Source of the DNA: Shimazuella kribbensis DSM 45090
Lineage (GTDB): Bacteria; Bacillota; Bacilli; Thermoactinomycetales; Thermoactinomycetaceae
Direction of reading: 5' to 3'
Assembly: GCF_000428065.1 (NCBI RefSeq)
Contig: NZ_ATZF01000001.1
Coordinates: 53,822-117,821 of the forward strand
DNA: 64,000 bases
How positions within the stretch are numbered: the first letter of the stretch is position 1; every line of letters starts with the position of its first letter. Positions 25,014-34,124 of the stretch are shown piece by piece. The notes beneath the pieces were generated by a model, which was given only the letters and a program-made list of their open reading frames with translations, searched no databases and had not been told where the DNA came from. The translations under genes were made by a program, and so were the position numbers.

Positions 25014-25040
25014 GAACTCCTTGGAGATAGGGAGTTTTTT
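25014..25040 (+). terminator. terminator of the tRNA array
   Basis: AACTCC/GGAGTT stem with a seven-T run directly after tRNA-Val. Confidence 0.85.
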
Positions 25041-25157
25041 TGTTTTATGTATACCTGTTAGAAGGGGAAAACGAGCAGACTTCTAACGAATTTCTAACCT
25101 TTTTTGTGCTTTTGAATAGGATGGCTCTTTCTGATTTTACATAAAATATATGATAGA

Positions 25158-25266
25158 ATAACATTCCGAAATACAGGTGCTACTTTTACTTGAAATTTAA
25201 TTTATTTAACGCTTGAAATAGATTTAGCATAAAGAGGAGATCCTGTAATACGGGATCTCCTCTTTT
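25158..25266 (+). ncRNA. candidate small RNA ending in a strong terminator
   Basis: A near-perfect terminator, GAGGAGATCC-TGTAATAC-GGGATCTCCTC plus TTTT (25233-25266), stands with no gene upstream. A TAGAAT box lies at about 25152, about 17 bases after a weak CTGATT. The transcript would be about 100 nt. Read-through from the tRNA terminator is the alternative explanation. Confidence 0.35.
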
Positions 25267-25423
25267 ATATGGAAGACTAAAAAATCAGGAGGTATCCAAA
25301 ACCAACTACTGCAACTTAACGCATTCCGATATCAGCTTCGATAGTCTATAGTACTATTACTCAACATGGAAGCACTATTACTAGAGATGACTGAATTCTT
25401 ATAATAAATAAAAGTGTTGTTCT

Positions 25424-25452
25424 TTGTTTTAGTATATAGTAATCTTTACTAT
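25424..25452 (+). promoter_or_regulatory. promoter of the metal-import operon
   Basis: TTGTTT, 17-base spacer, TACTAT. An 8-3-8 inverted repeat TATAGTAA/TTACTATA (25435-25453) overlaps the spacer and -10 and may be a second operator. Confidence 0.5.
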
Positions 25453-25457
25453 AGGAA

Positions 25458-25472
25458 TGATAATCATTATCA
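25458..25472. promoter_or_regulatory. Fur box (7-1-7)
   Basis: TGATAATCATTATCA is a perfect inverted repeat equal to the Bacillus Fur consensus TGATAATNATTATCA. It covers the predicted transcription start of the operon, so iron-loaded Fur should repress it. Confidence 0.85.
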
Positions 25473-25600
25473 TTTAAAAAAAGGAGCTGTGGACTTATAT
25501 ACATAAGCGATTTGAAAATAAGAGTTAATGTTTAAATTTCTACAAGAATTTCGTTTTCTAAATAAAATACTATTATTTTTTAATTAATCTGAGGAGCTGA

Positions 25601-27211
25601 ATGATTTTGTTTCGCACTTTGAAAGTACTTCGTATTCCTTTGCTATTTGTACTTTTACTAACCATTATTCTTTCTGGCTGTACATCCAATCTTTCTAATA
25701 AGACCAAAGAGGATAAGATATTAACGGTATCATGGCCAAAAGACATTGGGCCTTTGAACCCACATCAATATACACCGAATGAATTTTTTGCCCAAGGAAC
25801 TTATTATGAGCCACTTATCGATTATGGTCCAAATGGGAAATTAATTCCTAAGTTAGCAGAATCGTGGAATGTTTCAGAGGATGGTAAAGTTTATACCTTC
25901 CATCTACGAAAAAATGTGAAGTTTACGGATGGATCAAACTTTGATGCTAGTGTTGTACAGAAAAACTTTCAAACCATTCTTGCCAATCGAGATTTACACA
26001 GTTGGCTAGGTCTTATCAGCGAAATTAATAAAACAGAAGTAGTAGATGCGCATACATTCAAGGTAACATTGAAAAATCGTTATTATCCAGCACTTCAAGA
26101 GTTTGCGGTTGTACGACCATTGCGTTTCCTCGGTAGTGCTGGATTCTCAGATGACGGAAACACAGCGAAAGGAATAAAAAAGCCGATTACTACTGGTCCT
26201 TGGGTGTTATCGGAATATAAAAAGAATGAAAAGGCTGTTTTTACGCGTAATGAAAATTATTGGGGAACCAAGCCAAAGATCAAAAAGCTAATTGTTAAAG
26301 TAATCCCAGATGGAGAAGCAAGGGTACTGGCTCTTCAGAAAGGTGATATCGACTTAATATTTGGGGAGGGTGTCATCAGTTTAGATTCTTTTGTCGCACT
26401 GAAAGACTCTGGCAAATTTAAAACCGCTGTATCTGATCCACTAGCTAGTCGAGCATTGATCGTAAATACTTCCAAAGGACCATTTGCCGATCTGGATGTT
26501 CGTATCGCCCTTCAACATGCAGTAAATAAAAAAGCATTGGTTGATGGTGTAACCAATGGCATTGAAAAACAAGCTGATTCTATTATTTCCAAGAACTTTC
26601 CTTATGCAAATGTTAATCTCAAACCATACGATTACAACCTAGAAAAAGCAAAAGCATTATTAGATAAAGCAGGATGGAAACTCCCTGCAGGAAAAACGAT
26701 TCGCGAAAAAAACGGAAAACCGCTTGAAATTGAACTGGTTTATATGGGATCAGATCAAATTGAAAAACCAATGTCTGCCGCTATTCAATCTGATTTAAAA
26801 CAAATTGGTGTTTCGCTCAAAACAACAGGTTTGGAAAGAGAAATCCGCAATAAGCGAATGGAAACTGCTGATTTCGATCTGCTATTTTGGAATTCGTATG
26901 GAGCACCTTATGATCCACATTCCTTCATTTCAACCAATTTCGCTCCTGGATACGGTATTTTTGAGTCGCAACAAGGCATACCAATGAAAAACGAACTTCA
27001 TCAACAAATGAAAGATGTACTACTAACGGATAATGAAACTGATAGGCAGAAACTATATACCTCTATTTTTACAACCTTGCATAATCAAGCATCCTATTTA
27101 CCAATCTCTTATTTGACCAATATTGCAGTGTATCCGGATTATGTAAAAGGTTGGGGATTCCCTGCTCATCGTGACGAGACTCCGTTTGCCATAATCGATG
27201 TTCAAAAATAA
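25601..27211 (+). CDS. ABC transporter substrate-binding lipoprotein, NikA/CntA-like
   Basis: 536-residue family 5 (peptide/nickel) binding protein. The signal peptide ends in the lipobox LSGC with C27, so it is anchored outside the membrane. DIGPLNPHQYTPNEFFAQ and YEPLIDYGPNGKLIPKLAES are typical of NikA/CntA rather than OppA. YWGTKPKIKKLIVKVIPDGE and DLLFWNSYGAPYDPHSFIS are further family blocks. As the first gene behind the Fur box, a ligand such as a nickel, cobalt, zinc or iron chelate is more likely than peptides. Start after GAGGAGCTGA. Confidence 0.85.
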   Translation: MILFRTLKVLRIPLLFVLLLTIILSGCTSNLSNKTKEDKILTVSWPKDIGPLNPHQYTPNEFFAQGTYYEPLIDYGPNGKLIPKLAESWNVSEDGKVYTFHLRKNVKFTDGSNFDASVVQKNFQTILANRDLHSWLGLISEINKTEVVDAHTFKVTLKNRYYPALQEFAVVRPLRFLGSAGFSDDGNTAKGIKKPITTGPWVLSEYKKNEKAVFTRNENYWGTKPKIKKLIVKVIPDGEARVLALQKGDIDLIFGEGVISLDSFVALKDSGKFKTAVSDPLASRALIVNTSKGPFADLDVRIALQHAVNKKALVDGVTNGIEKQADSIISKNFPYANVNLKPYDYNLEKAKALLDKAGWKLPAGKTIREKNGKPLEIELVYMGSDQIEKPMSAAIQSDLKQIGVSLKTTGLEREIRNKRMETADFDLLFWNSYGAPYDPHSFISTNFAPGYGIFESQQGIPMKNELHQQMKDVLLTDNETDRQKLYTSIFTTLHNQASYLPISYLTNIAVYPDYVKGWGFPAHRDETPFAIIDVQK

Positions 27212-27230
27212 AAAGCAAGGTGTTTATGAG

Positions 27231-28187
27231 ATGAAACTATTTGTTTATGTATGGAAAAGACTTGCCATGATGGTCCCCGTTATTTTGGGGACCACCTTTG
27301 TTGCTTTTCTACTTTTGCGTCTGACACCAGTAGACCCTGCAAGAGCATATTTGTCTGTCTCTAACATTATTCCAACAGAAGAAACGATAAACCTAGTACG
27401 TCACCAATTAGGTCTAGATCAACCTTTTTGGTTACAATATGTGCATTGGTTATGGCAATTGTGTCATTTGAATTTTGGGATTTCCTTTATTAGTAAAATT
27501 CCTGTTTCTCAAGAGTTAGTTGTACGATTACCTGTAACTGCAACACTAGCTGTATTAAGCTTGATCATTGCCATTCTAGTCAGCATCCCGCTTGGTATTG
27601 CATCCGCACTTCATAAAAATAAATTCATTGATCATTGTTGTCGATTACTGGCTTTTCTGGGTGCTTCTCTTCCACAATTTTTGCTTGCCTATTTGCTCAT
27701 TTATTTTGTATCAGTGAAGTTTGATTTGTTTCCCCTTCAAGGAACCGAAACTTGGCAGCATTTTGTATTGCCTTCGATCACGCTTGCGCTCGGATTAATT
27801 GCTACTTATTCTCGGTTATTACGGAATGGTTTACTGGAAAGTCTGGAAGAACCTTTTGTTTTATATGCCAAAGCCAGAGGGCTTGGTACAGTAGCTCTAA
27901 TGGGGCGTCATGTACTTCGTCATGCCATACGACCTGTTGTGACAGCAGCCGGGATGAACTTAGGTAAACTATTTGCTGGTACTGTAATTGTTGAACAAAT
28001 TTTTGCTATGCCGGGTATAGGTGGCTATTTTTTAGAAGCGGTATACCACCGAGATTATCCCGTTATTCAAAGCTTTGTTTTGATCATGGCTATCGTTTTT
28101 GTTTTAGGAAATTTAATTGCTGATGTGGTTCAAGCTTATTTAGATCCGCGTTTGACTCAGCAAGGAACGAGAAAGCAGGTTGAATAA
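27231..28187 (+). CDS. ABC transporter permease, NikB/CntB-like
   Basis: 318 residues from the ATG at 27231, which follows CAAGGTG; an in-frame ATG at 27198 overlaps the previous gene and is less likely. Six hydrophobic segments and the EAA-loop region FVLYAKARGLGTVALMGRHVLRHAI place it in the DppB/NikB permease family. RLTPVDPARAYL near the N terminus is characteristic. Pairs with the next gene to form the channel. Confidence 0.85.
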   Translation: MKLFVYVWKRLAMMVPVILGTTFVAFLLLRLTPVDPARAYLSVSNIIPTEETINLVRHQLGLDQPFWLQYVHWLWQLCHLNFGISFISKIPVSQELVVRLPVTATLAVLSLIIAILVSIPLGIASALHKNKFIDHCCRLLAFLGASLPQFLLAYLLIYFVSVKFDLFPLQGTETWQHFVLPSITLALGLIATYSRLLRNGLLESLEEPFVLYAKARGLGTVALMGRHVLRHAIRPVVTAAGMNLGKLFAGTVIVEQIFAMPGIGGYFLEAVYHRDYPVIQSFVLIMAIVFVLGNLIADVVQAYLDPRLTQQGTRKQVE

Positions 28188-29060
28188 ATGCTTATGAGTC
28201 GACTTCTTGGTAAGCAACTTGTCATCAGTGTTCTCACTACTCTATTGGCATTGATTACACTAGCAGGAATCTTTGCTCCTTTTCTTGCTCCACATGATCC
28301 AAATCTAGTAGATTTATCACACAAATTAAACAGCCCTTCTTTGGAATTTCCACTAGGTACTGATCAGTTAGGACGTTGTGTCCTTTCTCGATTGTTATAT
28401 GGAACAAGAGTCACATTAAGTCTAACCCTGTTGATCGTGGCCTCTTGTGTTGCAATTGCACTAATTATAGGCAGCATTGCTGGTTACGTAGGTGGATTGA
28501 TAGATAATATTCTTATGCGAGTATGCGATACGATCCTATCCTTCCCCTCTTTTATTCTAGCAATTTGTTTGATATCCATTTGGGGTGTTGGATGGCAGCA
28601 AATGGTTTTTGTGTTAATTACCATTCAATCGGTGTACTACACCCGTTTTATACGTGGTCTCGTTACCAATCTTAGACAACAAAATTATATTCTAGCAGCT
28701 AAAGTTTGTGGATCGTCCCCTTTTCTTATCATGATCCGTCACATCATTCCTAACCTTCTCTCCCCTCTTGTTATTGTTGTCACGTTAGAAATTGGATGGG
28801 TGATTATGGACATTTCTGCCTTGTCTTTTATTGGTCTAGGTGTACAATCTCCAACTCCAGAATGGGGCGCTATGATCAATGAAGGAAAATCATTCTTACT
28901 TAGTCATCCAAGATTGTTATTGGCTCCCGGCATCATGATCTTTTGTGTGGTAGCCCTTTTTAATCTATTGGGTGAGACGTTAGGAGGAAAGAAAGGAACA
29001 ACAAAATCCATCCGAAAATCAAAGAAAGAACCAGTGGAAGGATTGGGAGGGACACAATGA
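28188..29060 (+). CDS. ABC transporter permease, NikC/CntC-like
   Basis: 290 residues; starts one base after the previous stop. FPLGTDQLGRCVLSRLLYGTR is the hallmark of DppC/NikC permeases, and the EAA loop is YILAAKVCGSSPFLIMIRHI. About six helices. A lysine-rich tail follows the last helix. The next ATPase overlaps it by four bases. Confidence 0.85.
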   Translation: MLMSRLLGKQLVISVLTTLLALITLAGIFAPFLAPHDPNLVDLSHKLNSPSLEFPLGTDQLGRCVLSRLLYGTRVTLSLTLLIVASCVAIALIIGSIAGYVGGLIDNILMRVCDTILSFPSFILAICLISIWGVGWQQMVFVLITIQSVYYTRFIRGLVTNLRQQNYILAAKVCGSSPFLIMIRHIIPNLLSPLVIVVTLEIGWVIMDISALSFIGLGVQSPTPEWGAMINEGKSFLLSHPRLLLAPGIMIFCVVALFNLLGETLGGKKGTTKSIRKSKKEPVEGLGGTQ

Positions 29061-29866
29061 ATCAAAAAGAAATCGTATTAGATGTGAAAGGTTTGGATGT
29101 ACAAGTACATTCGAATCAAGGAAAATTACAAGTAGTACAAGACTTATCGTTTCAAATAGAAAGCGGGAAAGTACTGGGTATTGTAGGTGAAAGTGGGTGT
29201 GGAAAATCGATAACCTGCCTAGCCATTTTGCAACTGCTAGATCGTGTTCAGTACGTTACACAGGGGAGTATTCGGCTAAAAGAATTGGAATTAACAAATA
29301 GGACAGAAGCGCAGTTACAAAAAATACGAGGAAAGGAAATTTCTTTGATTCTGCAAAATCCAATGAATGCATTTAATCCAGCTTTAACCATTGAGAAACA
29401 ATTTTTAGAAACGATTTATGCTCACTCTAAGTTATCTCGTAAACAAGCACACGACCAAGCAGTGAAAAGTTTAGATGAAATGAATCTACCTAACCCAAAA
29501 GAATTACTCAAGCAGTATCCCTTTGAATTGAGTGGAGGAATGTTGCAACGTGTCATGATAGCTTTATCCATTTGTATGAAACCAATGCTGCTACTTGCAG
29601 ATGAACCGACCACAGCACTTGATAGCGTAAACCGACATCATGTTGTGGAAGCTTTACAAATCATAAAAAAGCAAGAAAAAACGGCAATTTTACTCGTTTC
29701 TCATGATTTAAATGTCATTCATGAACTGGCTGATGAAGTTGCGGTGATGAAAAAAGGTCAATTCGTTGAAACGGGTTCTGTAGCTCAACTTTTTTCCAAT
29801 CCAAAACATGAGTATACCAAACTATTGTTGGATGCTAGACTAACAACTGGAACTAGGAATGAATAG
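29057..29866 (+). CDS. ABC transporter ATPase, NikD/CntD-like
   Basis: 269 residues. Walker A GESGCGKS near residue 48, Q-loop LILQNPMNAFNP, signature LSGGMLQR, Walker B LLLADEPTTALD and the switch histidine in LLVSHDLNVIH. The Q-loop LQNPMNAFNP is frequent in nickel/metallophore ATPases. It overlaps the upstream permease and the downstream MFS gene. Confidence 0.88.
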   Translation: MNQKEIVLDVKGLDVQVHSNQGKLQVVQDLSFQIESGKVLGIVGESGCGKSITCLAILQLLDRVQYVTQGSIRLKELELTNRTEAQLQKIRGKEISLILQNPMNAFNPALTIEKQFLETIYAHSKLSRKQAHDQAVKSLDEMNLPNPKELLKQYPFELSGGMLQRVMIALSICMKPMLLLADEPTTALDSVNRHHVVEALQIIKKQEKTAILLVSHDLNVIHELADEVAVMKKGQFVETGSVAQLFSNPKHEYTKLLLDARLTTGTRNE

Positions 29867-31076
29867 GAGTCGAGCGGAATTGAATCTATCATCAAAAGAA
29901 AAACCATTTTCCAACCAAGCCGTTTGGCTGTATACGGTCTCCTTTCTCTTTTATGCAACCAATCACATGTTAATTATTGCATTACCTTTTTTCTCACAAG
30001 ACCTAGGTGCTAGACGATCTGAAATAGGTATTATTATGGGGGCTTATATGTTTGTCTCTATGTTTCTTCGTCCGGTAGCAGGTGCAATCGTAGATCGGTA
30101 TGGTCCAAAAAAAATATTTATGATGGCACTTATATTGAATGCTGTGGCACTTACTTTCTATATGATTGAAAATTATTGGGTTTTTGCTGTGACGAGAGCC
30201 CTTCAAGGTGCTGTTTTGGCATTTTTCTCTATGACGATTCATTTGCTCATCATCGATATGTTACCAGACAAAACACGAGGTCAAGGGATTTCTTTGCTAT
30301 CCCTTACATCCATGTTACCCTATACCTTTGTGCCTGCACTTGTGTTATATATGAAAAATCAAGTCTCGATGACCCAAATGTTTCTTTTATTTATGGGACT
30401 GGGCATTTGCAATATTCTGGTGGGATTTTATTTGTTCCAAAAAATAAAAAATCCTATTCATGAAAAAGAAGAGACAAACACAAATGATTTTCCTTATGAA
30501 GAAAAGAAAGGCGCTTTGCAAATCTTGTTTGTTCCTTCGTTGCTTATGTTATTGGCTTCTATTGTGTTCAGTGTCGCACCTACTTTCTTGCCTTTGTATT
30601 TGGAAAGCCAAGGGATAGGTTCAGCTCCACTATATTTTCTAACGGAAACAGCAGTAATTATTATCATTCGTTTTTTTGGACGTAAACATATTCCATCCTC
30701 TGAGGTTTTTCCAAGATGGTTGCTTGTCATTTTGGTCAGCTGTTTTATGCTATCCCCTGCACTTCTTTATTTCTCTCTTTCGACACCATTACTTCTGGGA
30801 GCTGCTATTTTCAACGGACTAGCATTGTCTTTACTTTATCCGACACTGATGACCTATATCACTTTTGTCATACCAGCAAATATCCGTGGATATTCCATTG
30901 GCTGGTTTATCGCAGCTGCAGATTTAGGTACTTCCTCAGGTGCTTTAATTATGGGCTGGATCGCTGACCAGTTTTCTTACCCAGCTATGCTTGGTGCAGC
31001 AACCATGATTGGTGCATGTACGTTAATAATGACTTTGATGTACCGCGGTCATAGAAAAAAGGAGATCGTACAATGA
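29859..31076 (+). CDS. MFS transporter within the metal operon (CntE-like exporter?)
   Basis: 405 residues with about twelve hydrophobic segments. MFS loop motif GAIVDRYGPKKIF lies between helices 2 and 3. It overlaps the ATPase before it and the ATPase after it, so it is an integral part of the operon rather than a neighbour. In staphylopine systems the MFS protein CntE exports the apo-metallophore. An MFS gene embedded between the two ATPases is unusual compared with the cntABCDFE order in Staphylococcus. Confidence 0.8.
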   Translation: MNRSRAELNLSSKEKPFSNQAVWLYTVSFLFYATNHMLIIALPFFSQDLGARRSEIGIIMGAYMFVSMFLRPVAGAIVDRYGPKKIFMMALILNAVALTFYMIENYWVFAVTRALQGAVLAFFSMTIHLLIIDMLPDKTRGQGISLLSLTSMLPYTFVPALVLYMKNQVSMTQMFLLFMGLGICNILVGFYLFQKIKNPIHEKEETNTNDFPYEEKKGALQILFVPSLLMLLASIVFSVAPTFLPLYLESQGIGSAPLYFLTETAVIIIIRFFGRKHIPSSEVFPRWLLVILVSCFMLSPALLYFSLSTPLLLGAAIFNGLALSLLYPTLMTYITFVIPANIRGYSIGWFIAAADLGTSSGALIMGWIADQFSYPAMLGAATMIGACTLIMTLMYRGHRKKEIVQ

Positions 31077-31843
31077 GTCTATTGATTGCAAAACAAATAT
31101 CTAAAACGTATACTGCATCCAGTTGGTTTCAATCCAAAAAGAAGGAGCATTCTGCAATTACGAATGTATCATTTGTGGTGGAATCAGGAATGTGTTTGGG
31201 TATTTTAGGAGAAAGTGGAGCTGGAAAAAGTACATTAGGAAAAATAGCACTTGGACTACTTCCACCTGATCAAGGAAGTATCTCTTTTCAAGGGGAAGAT
31301 TTATATCGAGTAAATCGTCATAAGAGAAAGCAATTACGCCGAGATTTACAGGTTGTTTTTCAGGATTGTTATTCTGCTGTCAATCCACGTATGACCGTAA
31401 AACAAATTATTGAAGAACCTTTACGTAACTTTAGACGTTTATCTGTAAGCGATGAGAATCGTACGGTTGCAAATTTGTTGGAGACGGTTGGTCTTACGAT
31501 AAATGATATGAATAAACTTCCAAATCAATTGAGTGGAGGACAATTGCAACGGGTGAATATAGCTAGGGCAATTGCATTAGAGCCTAAATTGATTGTACTT
31601 GACGAACCTGTTAGTAGTTTAGATTTGATTATACAAAAACAGATATTGGATCATCTAAAAGAATTAAAGGAGAAAATTGGACTCTCTTATCTCTTTATCT
31701 CACATGATATAGCAGCAGTAGAAGTTATTTCTGATCGAATAGCAATCTTGGATAAAGGGGAAATAGTAGAAACGTTGGATACGAGTAATATGTATGCATG
31801 CACTCATCCTGCCTCTCAAAAAATCATCCGTTCTTCATTATAA
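31073..31843 (+). CDS. ABC transporter ATPase, NikE/CntF-like
   Basis: 256 residues. Walker A GESGAGKST, signature LSGGQLQRVNIARAIALEP, Walker B LIVLDEPVSSLD and SHDIAAVEVISDRIAIL. VFQDCYSAVNPRMTVKQIIEEP is typical of the second ATPase of family 5 importers. It is the last gene of the operon and is followed by a terminator. Confidence 0.88.
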   Translation: MSLLIAKQISKTYTASSWFQSKKKEHSAITNVSFVVESGMCLGILGESGAGKSTLGKIALGLLPPDQGSISFQGEDLYRVNRHKRKQLRRDLQVVFQDCYSAVNPRMTVKQIIEEPLRNFRRLSVSDENRTVANLLETVGLTINDMNKLPNQLSGGQLQRVNIARAIALEPKLIVLDEPVSSLDLIIQKQILDHLKELKEKIGLSYLFISHDIAAVEVISDRIAILDKGEIVETLDTSNMYACTHPASQKIIRSSL

Positions 31844-31896
31844 AAACTGGCTTTTGTGATGATTTTCCATTTTTCGGATTTGAGTTTAGATGAAAA

Positions 31897-31925
31897 AAAG
31901 AGCCTAGAAAATTAGGCTCTTTAAG
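31897..31925 (+). terminator. terminator of the metal-import operon
   Basis: AAAGAGCCTA-GAAAAT-TAGGCTCTTT. Confidence 0.85.
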
Positions 31926-32106
31926 TTTCTAATGAGATGAAGAGGACCCTTATATAATATGTGTATATATCGTCTCAGTTACAACTTACTACTGACTAAT
32001 TTTATAGAATAATAGATTTTAAGACTATTTTTGTCCTGCCTTTTCGTTATGATCCTAATTAATTCATTACCAAACAAAAACTAATCATATAAGGTATATA
32101 GTAAGT

Positions 32107-32344
32107 CTAATATTGGTCTTTCATGGTATGAAGTTTATCTCTTTTTGATATTGCAAAATAAACGATCAAACATAGAATAGCAATAAGGAATATGGAACTG
32201 GTAAGTACCGTTCCAAGCCCTAGTCCCCCCTCATCTCGTGCTTGGGACAGGTAGTCGCCAAGAGATGCACCCTTTTGGAACCTTGTTTAGCATTTGCTGA
32301 TTTTTGGACGATGATGAAAGTTCACTTGTATAAGCATTTGCCAT
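32107..32344 (-). pseudogene. COG4705-like membrane protein, internally deleted
   Basis: On the minus strand an intact ribosome site (GAGGAAAG) and ATG begin MANAYTSEL and reach QQMLNKVP, like the start of COG4705 proteins. The frame then shifts: the other frame continues GASLGDYLSQARDEGGLGLG, a transmembrane segment and the end SKRDKLHTMKDQY, matching the family C terminus. Most of the middle is missing. The remainder of 31926-32427 holds nothing else I can identify. Confidence 0.55.
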
Positions 32345-32427
32345 TATAACTTTCCTCTTTGGTAAATAGGATGTTAAATATTTGTTTTGATAAATGTAAG
32401 CTGACAAACATTCAAAGTTCTTTAACT

Positions 32428-32976
32428 TTATAAAGATTCGGAAGGAATTTGTTTTTGACTAAAAGGGATTTTCTCTAGAATCTTTTGTCCGATCCCTAAC
32501 TGATAGATTAAAAATGCTGTTACTGCTCCTATTAAAATACCTCCTAATACATCTGTAGGGTAATGATGACCTACATAGATACGTGAAAAGCCAATAAGTA
32601 AAGCGACTAGGATAAGTGGAATTCCTAATTTTCGATTGTAGAAACATATAGCCAGAGCAATTGCCATTGATCCAGTAGTGTGATCACTCGGGAATGAGGA
32701 ATCAGCAACATGTGGTAACAACATATGCACGTGGTGTGCTACAAAAGGTCGTGGGCGATAGGTAAATAAACCAATCGAGAAATTAACTCCAATGGCAAAA
32801 ATCGCTGTTAAAAATCCATTTACAGCAGCTAATCTGCTGGATGGACGAATTGCTAGAATAAAGAGAATCGCAATATATACATAAGGACCATACGAGGTTA
32901 AACTTTCAAAAAAATGATCCCACCAAAAATACTGTCCTTCAAAATGATTGATCCATTGAAAAAGCTGATAATCCAA
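32428..32976 (-). CDS. PAP2-family phosphatase (BcrC/undecaprenyl-diphosphatase-like)
   Basis: 182 residues with about five helices. The lipid-phosphatase motifs are present: the RPRPF form of motif 1, DSSFPSDHTTGS as motif 2 and SRIYVGHHYPTDVLGG as motif 3. BcrC-like enzymes recycle undecaprenyl diphosphate in wall synthesis. The start is TTG at 32976 behind AAGGAGGATC. Confidence 0.88.
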   Translation of the reverse strand: MDYQLFQWINHFEGQYFWWDHFFESLTSYGPYVYIAILFILAIRPSSRLAAVNGFLTAIFAIGVNFSIGLFTYRPRPFVAHHVHMLLPHVADSSFPSDHTTGSMAIALAICFYNRKLGIPLILVALLIGFSRIYVGHHYPTDVLGGILIGAVTAFLIYQLGIGQKILEKIPFSQKQIPSESL

Positions 32977-33137
32977 TATAAGATCCTCCTTCTTGTTGTT
33001 TCAAAGCTTTGTTATCTCTTACATAAAAGAAGGACTAGCTGTATGTGAAAAAAGTTCATTTAGATTGATTAACATTTTTTGTATTTTGATTTGGCCGGAA
33101 ATATTTATCAAGAGTCCATGAAATATTGATTGTTTAT

Positions 33138-33168
33138 CAAAAAAAAGGCCCGTTTCGACGGAACCCTT
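33138..33168 (-). terminator. terminator after the dedA-like gene
   Basis: On the minus strand a GGGTTCCGT/ACGGGCC stem is followed by eight T. Confidence 0.75.
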
Positions 33169-33194
33169 AAATGAATAAATTGAAAACAATGGTA

Positions 33195-33778
33195 CTATTT
33201 ATTACTCTTTTTGAACCTATGGAGAAGGAAATAAGATACAATCAGTACGATTACCACAATGGCAGCATCATTGATATATGGAGAGGCTAATTCTTTAACG
33301 TTGTTCCAATTGCTACCTAGTTTCATCCCAAGGTATACAAAAAAAATAGACCAAGGAGTAATCGCTAAAATAGTATAGATAGTAAATCGAAGAATAGGCA
33401 TTCCTGCAGGAATAGAGATGGCGTGTCGGACTACAGGAATAAAACGTGCTGTGAAAATAACTCCTACTCCATAACATTGAAACCAATTTTTGCTACTTCT
33501 ATATGTTTCTTTTTAATAAGAAGGTACTTTCCGTATTTATTTAAGAAAGGTTTTCCACCATATAAACCGATCCAGTATAGAAAAAGTTGTGCGATTGTCC
33601 CTCCAAAAGTTCCAGCAATCACAGCCCCTAAAAAAGAAATTTTATCTTGTGAAATCATATATCCTCCATAAGCTAATACAATTTCGCTTGGGATTACTTC
33701 AACCATAAGTCCCAATGAAATGCCTGTATACCCTAGATCAGTAAGCCATTGTAGGATTTCTGTAAAGAATGTTTGCAT
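33195..33778 (-). pseudogene. DedA family membrane protein, single-base frameshift
   Basis: Two frames together give a complete DedA protein. The 5' part (33464-33778) has LGLMVEVIPSEIVLAYGGYM and ends KIGFNVME-stop. The other frame continues seamlessly WFQCYGVGVIFTARFIPVVR, HAISIPAGM and PILRF to 33195. The break is at a GCAAAAATTGG tract, where one more A would restore the frame. DedA proteins are flippase-like membrane proteins, some moving undecaprenyl phosphate. It could be a true mutation, a sequencing error or slippage. Confidence 0.75.
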
Positions 33779-34124
33779 GGCATATTACCTCTTTTTGTGT
33801 TTTTCTCCTTACTCTAAACGCTAGTAAGTTACCCCTTCCTTTCATTACCCGAAGAATAAGAAAAGAACAGATTAACAAAAAAGACTTCTACAATGGACAA
33901 AAAGTTCATGAAAGAATTTTTTTATTTTTAGATATTTAACTTTCGTTAGTGAAATGCTCTTTTTTTTATAAGGGGAATGGAAATCTAGGAAATCTGTTCT
34001 CGTTGCTGTATAGAAAAGATAAAAAAATAAATAATGGAAAGAGAAGATGAACTTTTCATCTTTTTGTCAGTCTTTTTGAATATAAGATTATTTTTATTGG
34101 AGTGTCGGCAGGAGAGGGTAAGGT
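33779..34124. other. intergenic region before the sigma factor
   Basis: About 345 A/T-rich bases between divergent genes. It must contain the promoter of the ECF operon, but I cannot pick a convincing autoregulatory ECF motif. No gene is seen. Confidence 0.4.
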
